From Sphingomonadaceae bacterium 3R27C6 (lineage in GTDB: Bacteria; Pseudomonadota; Alphaproteobacteria; Sphingomonadales; Sphingomonadaceae): a stretch of 64,000 nucleotides of DNA. The notes below the pieces were generated by a model. That model saw only the letters and a list, made by a program, of their open reading frames with translations. It was not told the origin of the DNA and did no database searches. Both the position numbers and the translations under genes were made by a program. Location: positions 218,445 to 282,444 of the forward strand of contig SCNS01000005.1 of NCBI GenBank assembly GCA_005503215.1, given 5' to 3'. This document shows, in pieces, positions 42,509-53,441 of this stretch (positions are counted from its first letter, which is position 1; every line of letters starts with the position of its first letter).

Positions 42509-42687
42509 AGGGGGTGCGACATCCCGTGAAACGGGCCGCGCGGCAACAAGCATGTCATCTTTTGAAGCCATAGTACCGTGCGCGAGCCCTGTGTTGTTAG
42601 AACAATCGCCCATTTCCGGGCGTTATAGCCCGATATGGCGGTGTTGATCGTTCTCAATCAGGCCCGACTGTGGCACAAACATGGCAT

Positions 42688-43260
42688 ATGCCCAAGCATC
42701 GCGCTCACTCCGACCGATCGAAAAGGCCGCTTGGCGCCGCGAAGCTTGACGAGCTGGCGCTCGCCTATGTCGCGCGATTCGCGACGAGCCGGGCGAAACT
42801 GACGCGTTATTTGTCGCGAAAAGTCCGCGAATCCGAATGGATAGACGATGTTGACGCCATGACGGCGTGCGAGGCGGTGGCCGACCGGATGGAGCAGTTG
42901 CGCTATCTCGACGACCGGCAATATGCCGCGATGCGCGCGGGCGCGATGACGCGGCGCGGGCTCGGCATACGGCGGGTCAAGGCGCAGCTGTACGTCGATG
43001 GAATCGCGGAGGAAGACAGCGGCGAAGCGATCGAGACGGCGGAGGGCGCTGCGGTGACGGCGGCCATCGGTTTTGCGCGGCGGCGGCGGTTCGGGCCGTT
43101 CGCGGTGCGATCGACCGACGATCCGAAGCAGCGCGAGCGGCAAATCGCCGCCTTTTTGCGCGCGGGGCACAGCATGGCGATCGCGCGCCGTATCCTCGCC
43201 GTCCTCCCGGGGGACGAGGCGGCGCTGGCGGTGCTGGACGATGAAGCGATGCTCGATTAG
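42688..43260 (+). CDS. recX: Regulatory protein RecX
   Basis: A 190-residue protein of the RecX family, which binds RecA filaments and limits their activity. Typical segments are RYLSRKVRES, LRYLDDRQYAAMRAGAMTRRGLGIRRVKAQL and the C-terminal helical repeats with IAAFLRAGHSMAIARRIL. The ATG at 42688 is preferred to GTG at 42670. It is not beside recA here but divergent from the acyl-AMP ligase. TTGTT-AG-AACAA in the divergent region (42594–42605) may be an operator, though it does not match the alphaproteobacterial LexA box. Confidence 0.88.
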   Translation: MPKHRAHSDRSKRPLGAAKLDELALAYVARFATSRAKLTRYLSRKVRESEWIDDVDAMTACEAVADRMEQLRYLDDRQYAAMRAGAMTRRGLGIRRVKAQLYVDGIAEEDSGEAIETAEGAAVTAAIGFARRRRFGPFAVRSTDDPKQRERQIAAFLRAGHSMAIARRILAVLPGDEAALAVLDDEAMLD

Positions 43261-43292
43261 GTCCGGCGACATCACGGGATAAGGATTTGCCG

Positions 43293-43754
43293 ATGCGCGC
43301 CATTTTTACCGCCCTTGCCCTGTCGCTCGCGCTGCCGATGGCGGCGTGCAGCAGCGATGCAAGCGAGGAAGCGAGCGCCGCGACGATTCCGGTGACGATC
43401 GCCGCGGCGGGCAAGGCGTATGTCTTCAACGTCGAGGTTGCGCGCACCGATGAGGAGCAGGACCGCGGGCTGATGTTCCGCACCAGCCTGCCCGAGGGCG
43501 GCGGCATGATCTTTCCGTTCAAGAAACCGCGAATCGGCAGTTTCTGGATGAAGAATACGCTGATCCCGCTCGATATGTTCTTTATCCGTGCCGACGGCAG
43601 CATCGACCGCATCGCCGAAAACACGATCCCCGAATCGCTCGAACCCGTGGTCAGCGGCGGCGAGGTTTCGGCGGTGCTCGAACTCGCGGGCGGTACGGCG
43701 GCGAAGCTCGGCATCGACGAGACCGCCAAGATCACGTGGAAAGATGGAAAATAG
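43293..43754 (+). CDS. DUF192 lipoprotein
   Basis: A 153-residue exported protein with a lipobox MAAC (acylated Cys near residue 19) and a DUF192 domain: RTDEEQDRGLMFRTSLPEGGGMIF, FWMKNTLIPLDMFFI and ELAGGTAAKLGI. The domain is widespread and compact, with unknown function. AAGGA seven bases upstream fixes ATG at 43293 rather than the TTG six bases earlier. The gene follows recX by 32 bases and precedes NDUFA12, so it may be in one unit with them. Confidence 0.88.
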   Translation: MRAIFTALALSLALPMAACSSDASEEASAATIPVTIAAAGKAYVFNVEVARTDEEQDRGLMFRTSLPEGGGMIFPFKKPRIGSFWMKNTLIPLDMFFIRADGSIDRIAENTIPESLEPVVSGGEVSAVLELAGGTAAKLGIDETAKITWKDGK

Positions 43755-43814
43755 CGCCCGTCCGCGTGGTTTGCGGCTTGCAGACTTTGCACCCTTGCCT
43801 GTAAACGCCACGCC

Positions 43815-44201
43815 ATGAGCATCTTGGGCAAGATTTTCACCTGGTGGGACGGTGCGACCGTCGGCACGTTGCTGAACAGCTGGAGCACCGGCACGAAGGT
43901 GGGCGAGGACAGCCTCGGCAACCGCTATTTCCGAGCGAAAAAGGGCGGCCGCCGCTGGGTGCTGTACAATGGATCGAACGACGCGAGCCGCGTGCCGCCC
44001 GAATGGCATGGCTGGCTACACGGCACCTTCGACGAGCTGCCGACCGATGCCCTTCCCGCGCCGCGCGCGTGGGAGAAGGAAGCGACCCCGAACCTGACCG
44101 GCAGCACGGGCGCCTATCGCCCCGCCGGTGCGCTCGAACGCGGCGGCCAGCGCGCCGCCGCGACCGGCGATTATGAGGCCTGGCGGCCCGGCGCCGAGTG
44201 A
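43815..44201 (+). CDS. NADH:ubiquinone oxidoreductase accessory subunit NDUFA12 family
   Basis: A 128-residue homologue of the NDUFA12/B17.2 subunit of mitochondrial and alphaproteobacterial complex I. It starts ILGKIFTWWDGATVGTLL and has GNRYFRAKKGGRRWVLYNG and ASRVPPEWHGWLHG, the family core. The C-terminus, about 40 residues, is low in complexity. It assists complex I assembly or stability at the membrane. Its stop overlaps the GTG start of the DUF2155 gene (GTGA), a neighbour seen in many alphaproteobacteria. Confidence 0.93.
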   Translation: MSILGKIFTWWDGATVGTLLNSWSTGTKVGEDSLGNRYFRAKKGGRRWVLYNGSNDASRVPPEWHGWLHGTFDELPTDALPAPRAWEKEATPNLTGSTGAYRPAGALERGGQRAAATGDYEAWRPGAE

Positions 44202-44875
44202 GCGTTGCGGTGCCCAGGCTGACCGCGACCGCCGGGCTGGCCATGCTCGCCGCGCTGTCGCTCGCCGCCTGCGACCGGAACCCGGCGACCAAGGCGGGCG
44301 GCAGCGACAAGGCGCCGCAGATCGCCAAATCCGAACGCGTGCCGCAGGAAGTCGGCGGCATCGAAGGCGCGACCCCGATGACGGAGCGCGTCGCCGTCGT
44401 CGGCCTGCTCAACAAGCGTAACGGCCTCGTCCGCGATCTCGAGATGAAGCCCGGCGAAACGGCGCGCGTCGGCCGCGCGATCGTGCGGCTCCGCGCGTGC
44501 GAACAGACGGCGCCGTGGGAGGATCCGCCTGAAACTGGCGCGTTCGTGCAGTTGACGGTGCAGGATCAGCGCGACGACAAATGGTATCGCGTCTTTTCGG
44601 GCTGGATTTTCCGCGAGCGGCCCGACCGCAACGTCATCCAGCACCCGATCTATGACGTCTTCGTCAAAAGCTGCGCAATGACATATCCGGGCGGCGAACC
44701 CGTCGCGCGTTCGGCACCGAAATCGGGCGCCGCCGCGGCGCCCAAGGCATCGAGGGCGCCCCAGTCACCCGCGACGAACGGCGGCGAGGGCACGGCAGCG
44801 GCCGTCGCGCCACCGGTCGTTCCGGCCCCGGCGCCCAAGGTCGCGGCACCGTCGCCCCCCGCCAACACCGAATAG
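44198..44875 (+). CDS. DUF2155 lipoprotein
   Basis: A 225-residue exported protein with lipobox LAAC (near residue 25) and a DUF2155 domain: LNKRNGLVRDLEMKPGE, RACEQTAPWEDPPETGAF, SGWIFRERPDRNVIQHPIYDVFVKSC. The C-terminal 55 residues are Ala/Pro-rich and non-conserved. The last 226 bases overlap, on the opposite strand, the open frame of aat. GTG start overlaps the NDUFA12 stop. Function is unknown; conservation next to complex I accessory genes hints at an envelope or respiratory role. Confidence 0.9.
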   Translation: MSVAVPRLTATAGLAMLAALSLAACDRNPATKAGGSDKAPQIAKSERVPQEVGGIEGATPMTERVAVVGLLNKRNGLVRDLEMKPGETARVGRAIVRLRACEQTAPWEDPPETGAFVQLTVQDQRDDKWYRVFSGWIFRERPDRNVIQHPIYDVFVKSCAMTYPGGEPVARSAPKSGAAAAPKASRAPQSPATNGGEGTAAAVAPPVVPAPAPKVAAPSPPANTE

Positions 44876-45441
44876 AGCCGCGCCAGATAGTCGGCCTGGC
44901 GGATCTCGATCGCGCCGAGGCTGGCGAGGTGCGGGGTGATGAACTGGCAATCGAGCAATTTCCAGCCGCCCGCGCGTAGCCGCGCGACGAGGTGCGCCAG
45001 CGCGACCTTCGACGCGTCGCGCGCGCGGCTGACCATCGATTCGCCGAAAAAGGCGCGGCCGAGCGTCACGCCGTAGAGCCCGCCTGCGAGTTCGCCGTCC
45101 AGCCAGCATTCGACGCTGTGCGCATGGCCGAGCTGGAATAGGCGGTCGTAGCTCGCGCGGATCACCGGGTTGATCCATGTCGTCGGCCGGTCGTCGGCGG
45201 GCGCGGCGCAGAGCGCGACCATCTCGGCAAAAGCGGTGTCGGTCGTGACGCGAAAACGGTCCGACACGATGGTTTTTTTCAGGCTGTGCGACAGGTGAAA
45301 GCCGCCGAGCGGCAGGATCGCGCGCAGCCGCGGTTCGACCCAATGGACCGACGGGTCGTGCGCCCCGTCGGCCATCGGAAAAATGCCCTGCGCATAGGCG
45401 CTGAGTAGCAGCGCCGGGTCTATGGACTCGAAATGCTTCAG
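44650..45441 (-). CDS. aat: Leucyl/phenylalanyl-tRNA–protein transferase
   Basis: The cytoplasmic enzyme that adds Leu or Phe from tRNA to proteins with basic N-termini for N-end-rule degradation. Core motifs are AYAQGIFPMAD, WVEPRLRAILPLGGFHLSHSL, LGHAHSVECWLDGELAGGLYG and ESMVSRARDASKVAL. The frame carrying the conserved N-terminus (ESIDPALLLSAYAQGIFPM) runs upstream of the first ATG at 45375 and has no ATG, GTG or TTG; CTG at 45441 overlaps the methyltransferase stop as CTGA and is my choice. The C-terminus extends some 70 residues beyond the usual end into antisense of DUF2155 with low-complexity sequence. Confidence 0.85.
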   Translation of the reverse strand: MKHFESIDPALLLSAYAQGIFPMADGAHDPSVHWVEPRLRAILPLGGFHLSHSLKKTIVSDRFRVTTDTAFAEMVALCAAPADDRPTTWINPVIRASYDRLFQLGHAHSVECWLDGELAGGLYGVTLGRAFFGESMVSRARDASKVALAHLVARLRAGGWKLLDCQFITPHLASLGAIEIRQADYLARLYSVLAGGDGAATLGAGAGTTGGATAAAVPSPPFVAGDWGALDALGAAAAPDFGAERATGSPPGYVIAQLLTKTS

Positions 45442-46259
45442 GACGCGGGCTTCACGAATTTCAGCGTCATGCGATCCGATTCGCCGATCGCGACATATTT
45501 TGCGCGATCCTTTTCGCCTTCGGTCAGCGACGGCGGCAGCGTCCAGACGCCCTTTTCATAATCCTTCGTGTCCTTGGGATTGGCGTTGATCTCGCTGCGT
45601 CCGGCGAGCTTGAAGCCAGCGGCCTCGGCGAGCGCGATGACTGTGCTTTCCTTCAGATAGCCCGATTTCTCTTCCTTCGCGCTATCGTCTTTCTCGTCCA
45701 GCCGGTGTTCGGCGACGCCAAGCGTGCCGCCGGGTTTCAGCATCGCGAAGATCTGCCTGAACGCGTTCGCGGTGTTTTCCGCACCACCCGACCGCCAGTT
45801 GTGGACGTTGCGAAAGGTCAGCACGACATCGGCGCTGCCGTCGGGGACCTTGGGATTGGTCCCCGCGTTCGGAAATTCGGCGAGCTTGACCGCGCCGTAA
45901 ACGTCGGGCTTGGCGCCCTGCCATTCCTTGATCCTGTTCAGCCCGCGCTCCCACGGCGCCGCGGCATAGAGCGTCCCGCCGCCCGATTTGGTCAACGGGG
46001 CGAGGATCTCGGTGTACCAGCCGCCGCCGGGCCACAGCTCGACCACCGTGTCGCCGGGCTTCACACCAAAAAAGGCGAGCGTTTCGGCGGGGTGGCGATA
46101 TTTGTCGCGCGGCGTGTTCGTCGCGGTGCGGGTAGGCGCGGCGACGGCGGCGGCGATCGCATCCTGCGCCTTGTGGGTAGCGTGGGCGTCATGCTGCATC
46201 GCGGTCGCGGGAACGGCGATCAGGGCGGCGGCACTTGCAAGCAATAATAGGGAACGCAT
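45438..46259 (-). CDS. Exported class I SAM-dependent methyltransferase-like protein
   Basis: A 273-residue protein with a signal peptide (residues 1–20, ending ATA before MQHDAH) and a methyltransferase fold: VKPGDTVVELWPGGGWYTEIL at the cofactor loop, GSADVVLTFRNVHNW, and LGVAEHRLDEKD. Close relatives in sphingomonads are also exported, which is strange for an AdoMet enzyme, as the cofactor is cytoplasmic. AGAGAGGTG precedes ATG 46259. It is followed with a four-base overlap by aat. The substrate is unknown. Confidence 0.85.
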   Translation of the reverse strand: MRSLLLLASAAALIAVPATAMQHDAHATHKAQDAIAAAVAAPTRTATNTPRDKYRHPAETLAFFGVKPGDTVVELWPGGGWYTEILAPLTKSGGGTLYAAAPWERGLNRIKEWQGAKPDVYGAVKLAEFPNAGTNPKVPDGSADVVLTFRNVHNWRSGGAENTANAFRQIFAMLKPGGTLGVAEHRLDEKDDSAKEEKSGYLKESTVIALAEAAGFKLAGRSEINANPKDTKDYEKGVWTLPPSLTEGEKDRAKYVAIGESDRMTLKFVKPAS

Positions 46260-46311
46260 ATGGGGCACCTCTCTCCAGGGGATGGCCCTGTTTGCGAAGG
46301 GATGCGCGGCA

Positions 46312-46500
46312 ATGCAAGTGTCCATGCTGTCGATCGGGATCGGCGCCGCGATTCTGTTCGGCGTGGCCGAGATCGCGAGCTGGCGCCGCAACAACCGCCG
46401 CGACGTCGAACAGGTCGGTTTCATGCCGTGGCGCGGGATCGCGCTCGCGTCGGCGGCGGTCGCTCTGTTCGCGACGGCGTTCTGGCTCGCGGGGAAATAA
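46312..46500 (+). CDS. Small two-helix membrane protein
   Basis: A 62-residue protein with two membrane helices (about residues 5–21 and 41–58) joined by a basic loop WRRNNRRDVEQVGFMPW. Sphingomonads have many short conserved proteins with the same basic loop and GFMPW motif. ATG 46312 has GAAGGG ten bases upstream; ATG 46282 and 46327 are alternatives. It diverges from the methyltransferase and is followed by a MITE-like repeat. Function is unknown. Confidence 0.65.
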   Translation: MQVSMLSIGIGAAILFGVAEIASWRRNNRRDVEQVGFMPWRGIALASAAVALFATAFWLAGK

Positions 46501-46501
46501 A

Positions 46502-46670
46502 CCTTCTCCCCTTGGGGGAGAAGGATATGGAGCCTTGTCGCGTAGCGACTAGGCGGAGTTGGATGAGGGTTTCTGCCGCGGCGTTCGCCCGCTTCGTTCA
46601 TACCCTCACACAGCTTCGACTAGGCAGCAAGCTGCAAAGTCTTTGCATCACTCTCCCCAAGGGGAGAGGG
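46502..46670. mobile_element. MITE-like repeat element with palindromic ends
   Basis: The left end is a hairpin of CCTTCTCCCC and GGGGGAGAAGG (46502–46524) and the right end a hairpin CTCTCCCC-AA-GGGGAGAG (46651–46668); between them GGATGAGGG and CCCTCAC form an inner inverted pair. Elements of this outline, non-coding and about 150–200 bases, are scattered in sphingomonad genomes. It lies between two genes and may act as the terminator of cpaF. Confidence 0.65.
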
Positions 46671-46677
46671 TTAGAGT

Positions 46678-48168
46678 TTACAGGCACGCCTCGAGATAAG
46701 GCTGGTCGAACCCGTACTGGCGTGCCTTTTCCAGCGTATAGGGGCGCAGGCCCATCGCGCGATATTCGCCGACGATCTTGCCGTCCTTGTCCTCGTCGAG
46801 ATATTCGAACTTGAAGAGTTCCTGCGTGACGATGACGTCGCCTTCCATGCCGATCACCTCGGTGACGTTGGTGACGCGGCGCGAACCGTCGCGCAGGCGC
46901 TTGATCTGGACGATCAGGTCGACCGAATCGGCGATCTGCTTCGAGATCGCTTCCTTCGGAATCTTGATGTCGCCCATGAGGACCATGTTTTCCATACGGC
47001 CGAGGCATTCGCGCGGGCTGTTGCTGTGGAGCGTACACATCGACCCGTCGTGACCCGTGTTCATCGCGGCGAGGAGGTCGAAACACTCCGCGCCGCGGAC
47101 TTCGCCCATGATGATGCGGTCGGGACGCATACGCAGCGCGTTCTTGACGAGGTCGCCCATATGGATCGCGCCATTGCCCTCGAGGTTCGCGGGGCGCGTT
47201 TCGAGCGGCAGCCAGTGCGGCTGCTGCAGGCGAAGTTCGGCGGCGTCTTCGATGGTCAGCACGCGTTCGCCGGGGTCGATCATCTTTGACAAGGCGTTGA
47301 GCATCGTCGTCTTGCCGGAACCCGTGCCGCCCGAGATCACGATGTTGAAACGGCTGGCGCCCGCGATCTTCAGCGCGGTGCACATCTTCTGACTCATCGC
47401 GCCCCACTGGCAGAGCATGTCGAGCGTGATCGGTTTCGCGGAGAATTTACGAATCGAGATCGCGGTGCCGCGAAGCGAGAGCGGCGGCACGATGACGTTG
47501 ACGCGGCTGCCGTCTTTCAGGCGGGCGTCGGCGAGCGGGGTGGTCTGGTCGACGCGGCGGCCGACGAGATTGCAGATGCGCTGCGCGATCTGGAAGAGAT
47601 GCTGTTCGTCGCGGAACTGGATCGGCGCGATGACCAGCTGGCCCTTGCGTTCGATATAGGTCTGGTACGGCCCGTTGACCATGATGTCCGAAATGTCGGG
47701 GTCGGCGAGCAGCTCTTCGAGCGGGCCGAAACCGAGCAGCTCGTCGACGAGCACCTTTTCGAGCGCGAACTGTTCGCGGCGGTTCAAGGTGATGCGGAGC
47801 TCAGCGAGCACTTCGAGGATGATCGGACGGAATTCCTCGGTCAGCTCGTCCTTGTTGAGCGTCGCCGCCGCCTCGGGATCGACGCGTTCGAGCAGGCGCG
47901 GCAGCACCTGTTCCTTGATCTTGTGGACGCTCGCCTCGAAACCTTGCGCCTTTTCGGGCTCCATCGCCTCGGCGGTCGAGCGCTGGTTCAGCCGCTCCAT
48001 CGCCTCTTCTTCGGGGGTCAGGTTCGACGGCATCTGCGGAATGTCGACCGGGGTGTCGATCGCGGGAAACTGATTGCCGCCCGGCACGCCGGGACCAGTC
48101 TGCATCGGCTTGGCCACGCCAAAGGCGGGGCGGCCAGCGGTTCCGGGTCGGCGTCCGAATGCACTCAT
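46678..48168 (-). CDS. cpaF: CpaF/TadA-family type II/IV secretion ATPase
   Basis: A 496-residue cytoplasmic ATPase that powers Flp/Tad pilus assembly. The N-terminal 45 residues are a disordered Gly/Pro-rich leader. Then come EFALEKVLVDELLGFGPLEELL-type N-domain residues, the Walker A GGTGSGKTT near residue 283, EDAAELRLQQPHWLPLETR with the acidic box, MRPDRIIMGEVRG (Walker B) and the HSNSPRECLGRMENM segment. All catalytic motifs are intact. No other tad or cpa gene lies beside it in this window, which is unusual. Confidence 0.93.
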   Translation of the reverse strand: MSAFGRRPGTAGRPAFGVAKPMQTGPGVPGGNQFPAIDTPVDIPQMPSNLTPEEEAMERLNQRSTAEAMEPEKAQGFEASVHKIKEQVLPRLLERVDPEAAATLNKDELTEEFRPIILEVLAELRITLNRREQFALEKVLVDELLGFGPLEELLADPDISDIMVNGPYQTYIERKGQLVIAPIQFRDEQHLFQIAQRICNLVGRRVDQTTPLADARLKDGSRVNVIVPPLSLRGTAISIRKFSAKPITLDMLCQWGAMSQKMCTALKIAGASRFNIVISGGTGSGKTTMLNALSKMIDPGERVLTIEDAAELRLQQPHWLPLETRPANLEGNGAIHMGDLVKNALRMRPDRIIMGEVRGAECFDLLAAMNTGHDGSMCTLHSNSPRECLGRMENMVLMGDIKIPKEAISKQIADSVDLIVQIKRLRDGSRRVTNVTEVIGMEGDVIVTQELFKFEYLDEDKDGKIVGEYRAMGLRPYTLEKARQYGFDQPYLEACL

Positions 48169-48298
48169 CGGTTTATCCTGCTTCCATATCTTTCAGGAGC
48201 ATCGCTGCCAGTGCAGACGAACCCCCATCCGACACGGTGAATAAACCGGAAACTTTGACATTGTCCTAATGCGACGGGCGATTGCGCACGCGCACAAA

Positions 48299-48330
48299 AA
48301 AAGCCCGCATCCAGAAGGATGCGGGCTTTT
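48299..48330 (-). terminator. Terminator of the atp operon
   Basis: AAAAGCCCGCATCC (48299–48312) pairs perfectly with 48317–48330 around AGAA. On the minus strand the stem is followed by a run of eight U residues (plus strand A's at 48296–48303 partly inside the stem), 25 bases after the atpC stop. Confidence 0.9.
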
Positions 48331-48354
48331 GATCGCCGTGGACGGCGGAAGCAA

Positions 48355-48612
48355 TCAGCTGGCGATATGCTCGGCCAGAACGGTGAGGCCCGCCTCGTTA
48401 ACCTCGGCAAAGCCGCCTTCGACCTCGATCACCTCGGGCGCGGCGCCGGCGGTCGCATAGATGGTCAGCGGTCCGTTGCGCAGCGTCGCCATGAACGGGG
48501 CGTGCCCTTCGAGCACCGAGAAATCGCCTTCGGTCCCCGGCACGGTGACCATATGGACGTCGGCGGTCCGCTCGAGGCGGGCGGGGGTGACGAGTTCGAA
48601 CTTCAGAGCCAT
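48355..48612 (-). CDS. atpC: F1 ATP synthase subunit epsilon (short form)
   Basis: An 85-residue epsilon subunit of the F1 central stalk: [39 protein letters not shown] and [22 protein letters not shown]. It is only the N-terminal beta-sandwich domain; the C-terminal two-helix arm that inhibits ATP hydrolysis in E. coli epsilon is absent. Short epsilon subunits are usual in alphaproteobacteria, where a separate zeta protein can inhibit hydrolysis. It is the last gene of the operon. Confidence 0.95.
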   Translation of the reverse strand: MALKFELVTPARLERTADVHMVTVPGTEGDFSVLEGHAPFMATLRNGPLTIYATAGAAPEVIEVEGGFAEVNEAGLTVLAEHIAS

Positions 48613-48626
48613 GATATGTCCTTAAA

Positions 48627-48647
48627 CCCCTCCCGCATGGGGAGGGG
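48627..48647 (-). other. Intercistronic hairpin between atpD and atpC
   Basis: CCCCTCCC (48627–48634) pairs with GGGAGGGG (48640–48647) around GCATG. It lies between the atpD stop and the atpC start and may set the ratio of the two subunits by protecting or pausing the mRNA; this is inference. Confidence 0.5.
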
Positions 48648-48657
48648 TGTAGGTGTG

Positions 48658-50217
<1,560 letters not shown>

Positions 50218-51093
50218 TTAGAGCGCTTCGGCGCCCGCGATAATTTCGATGAGTTCGGTCGTGATCGCCGCCTGACGCGTGCGGTTGTAAACGATGGTCA
50301 GCTTGTTGATCAGGTCGCCCGCGTTGCGCGTCGCATTGTCCATCGCGGTCATCGACGCACCCTGTTCGGACGCGGCGTTTTCAAGGAGGCCCTTGAAGAT
50401 CTGGATCGTGATGTTGCGCGGGAGCAGGTCGGCGAGGATCGCTTCCTCGTCGGGCTCATATTCGACCGCGGCGCCGCTGGGTGCCGGAACGTCGACGGGG
50501 GCGGGAACGGGGATCAGCTGCTGGCCGGTCGCTTCCTGGAGGAGCGCCGAACGGAACTTCGAATAGAAGAGATGCGCGACGTCGAACGCGCCGGCTTCGT
50601 AAAGCTCCATCACCTTCGCCGAGACGTCGTGCGCCTGTTCGAAGCCGATGTCGCGGATGCCCGTCGTCTCATATTGCTCGACGATCTGGCCCGCGAACAG
50701 GCGCGCGATCACCGGGCGGCCCTTGCGGCCGATCAGGTAGAAGAAGACCTTCTTGCCCTGTGCCTGCAGTTCGAGCGCCTTGTCGCGCGCCGCCTTGACG
50801 ATGTTCGAGTTGAATGCGCCGGCGAGGCCGCGGTCGCTGTTGAGCACGACGAGCAGGTGCGTGTCGCTCTTGCCGGTGCCGGCGAGCAGCTGCGGTGCCG
50901 AATCGGACCCGCCGACCTTCGACGCGAGGCTCGCGACGACGCCTTCGAGACGCTCGGCATAGGGGCGCGCGGCCTCTGCCGCGGCCTGCGCCTTGCGAAG
51001 CTTGGCGGCCGCGACCATTTTCTTGGCCTTGGTGATCTTCTGGGTCGACTTGACCGAGACGATGCGCCCTTTGAGTTCCTTCAACGAAGCCAT
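50218..51093 (-). CDS. atpG: F1 ATP synthase subunit gamma
   Basis: A 291-residue central-stalk subunit. The N-terminal helix has [29 protein letters not shown] and the C-terminal helix [18 protein letters not shown] and [20 protein letters not shown], both diagnostic. The middle is a Rossmann-like domain with [14 protein letters not shown]. Gene order atpH–atpA–atpG–atpD–atpC is standard for alphaproteobacteria. Confidence 0.97.
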   Translation of the reverse strand: MASLKELKGRIVSVKSTQKITKAKKMVAAAKLRKAQAAAEAARPYAERLEGVVASLASKVGGSDSAPQLLAGTGKSDTHLLVVLNSDRGLAGAFNSNIVKAARDKALELQAQGKKVFFYLIGRKGRPVIARLFAGQIVEQYETTGIRDIGFEQAHDVSAKVMELYEAGAFDVAHLFYSKFRSALLQEATGQQLIPVPAPVDVPAPSGAAVEYEPDEEAILADLLPRNITIQIFKGLLENAASEQGASMTAMDNATRNAGDLINKLTIVYNRTRQAAITTELIEIIAGAEAL

Positions 51094-51139
51094 TTAAGCC
51101 CCTCTTTGCGTCCCGGCCGGGCCGGGATGCGGAAAGCGA

Positions 51140-52672
<1,533 letters not shown>

Positions 52673-53239
52673 TTAGCCTTTCATCGCCTGTGCGAAGCTA
52701 TTGAGACGGGTACGGATGCTGCCGTCGATCAGCTGGCTGCCCAGCTGGACGACGAGGCCGCCGAGGATGGCGGGATCGACGGTCGTCGCGACGGTGACGT
52801 CGCGCCCGACACGGGATTTGAGGTTCGCGGTCAGCTCCTTGAGCTGCGCGGCCGAAAGCGGGTGCGCGCTGGTGACCTTCGCGGTCACTTCGCCGCGGTG
52901 ATCGGCGACGATCGCGTCGAAGGCGTCGATCATCTTCGGCAGATCGGCGAGGCGGCGGTTCTCGGCGAGCACGCCGAGGAACTTGGCGGTCAGCGAATCG
53001 AGCTTCAGCGACTTGGCTACCGCGGCGATGGCGTTCGCGGCGTCGGTGCGGCCGACGACCGGGCTGGCGATCAGCGCCGACAGGTCCGCCGAATCGGCGA
53101 GGCCGGCCTTGAGCGTCACGAGGCTCTTGGCCACCGCGTCGATCGCGTTCGATTCGCGGGCCAGATCGAACAAAGCGACCGCGTAACGGCCCGCGAGGCC
53201 CGCCGTGATGTTGCCTTGAATGCCGCCGGAATTCTCCAC
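52673..53239 (-). CDS. atpH: F1 ATP synthase subunit delta
   Basis: A 188-residue peripheral-stalk subunit, first gene of the operon. It has GLAGRYAVALFDLARE near the N-terminus, FLGVLAENRRLADLPKMIDAF and the C-terminal GLVVQLGSQLIDGSIRTRLNSF. GTG at 53239 is chosen: AAAGGA lies nine bases upstream and length matches the family, whereas longer forms run into Arg-rich sequence. Only the F1 genes are here; the F0 genes must lie elsewhere, as usual in alphaproteobacteria. Confidence 0.95.
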   Translation of the reverse strand: MENSGGIQGNITAGLAGRYAVALFDLARESNAIDAVAKSLVTLKAGLADSADLSALIASPVVGRTDAANAIAAVAKSLKLDSLTAKFLGVLAENRRLADLPKMIDAFDAIVADHRGEVTAKVTSAHPLSAAQLKELTANLKSRVGRDVTVATTVDPAILGGLVVQLGSQLIDGSIRTRLNSFAQAMKG

Positions 53240-53330
53240 GCGTGAAAGTCCTTTTCTACGATCCCGTGGGGGATGGGTCGCGCTCTTTTCGGGGATATTC
53301 GACGAATGCCCCCCACGCGAAGTCGCGGCG

Positions 53331-53359
53331 CGCCTAGCAACGATTTTGCTGCAATGCAA
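53331..53359 (-). promoter_or_regulatory. Candidate promoter of the atp operon
   Basis: On the minus strand TTGCAT (53359–53354) and TAGGCG (53336–53331) are separated by 17 bases, about 90 bases before the atpH start. The match to the -10 consensus is partial, so this is a suggestion. Confidence 0.35.
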
Positions 53360-53441
53360 GGCGGGGGGACGATTGCTTTTGCCCCTTCGTGCGATAGGGA
53401 CGGGCGAACCAAAAAATATGACGTCGAAGGGAAGGTGCACG

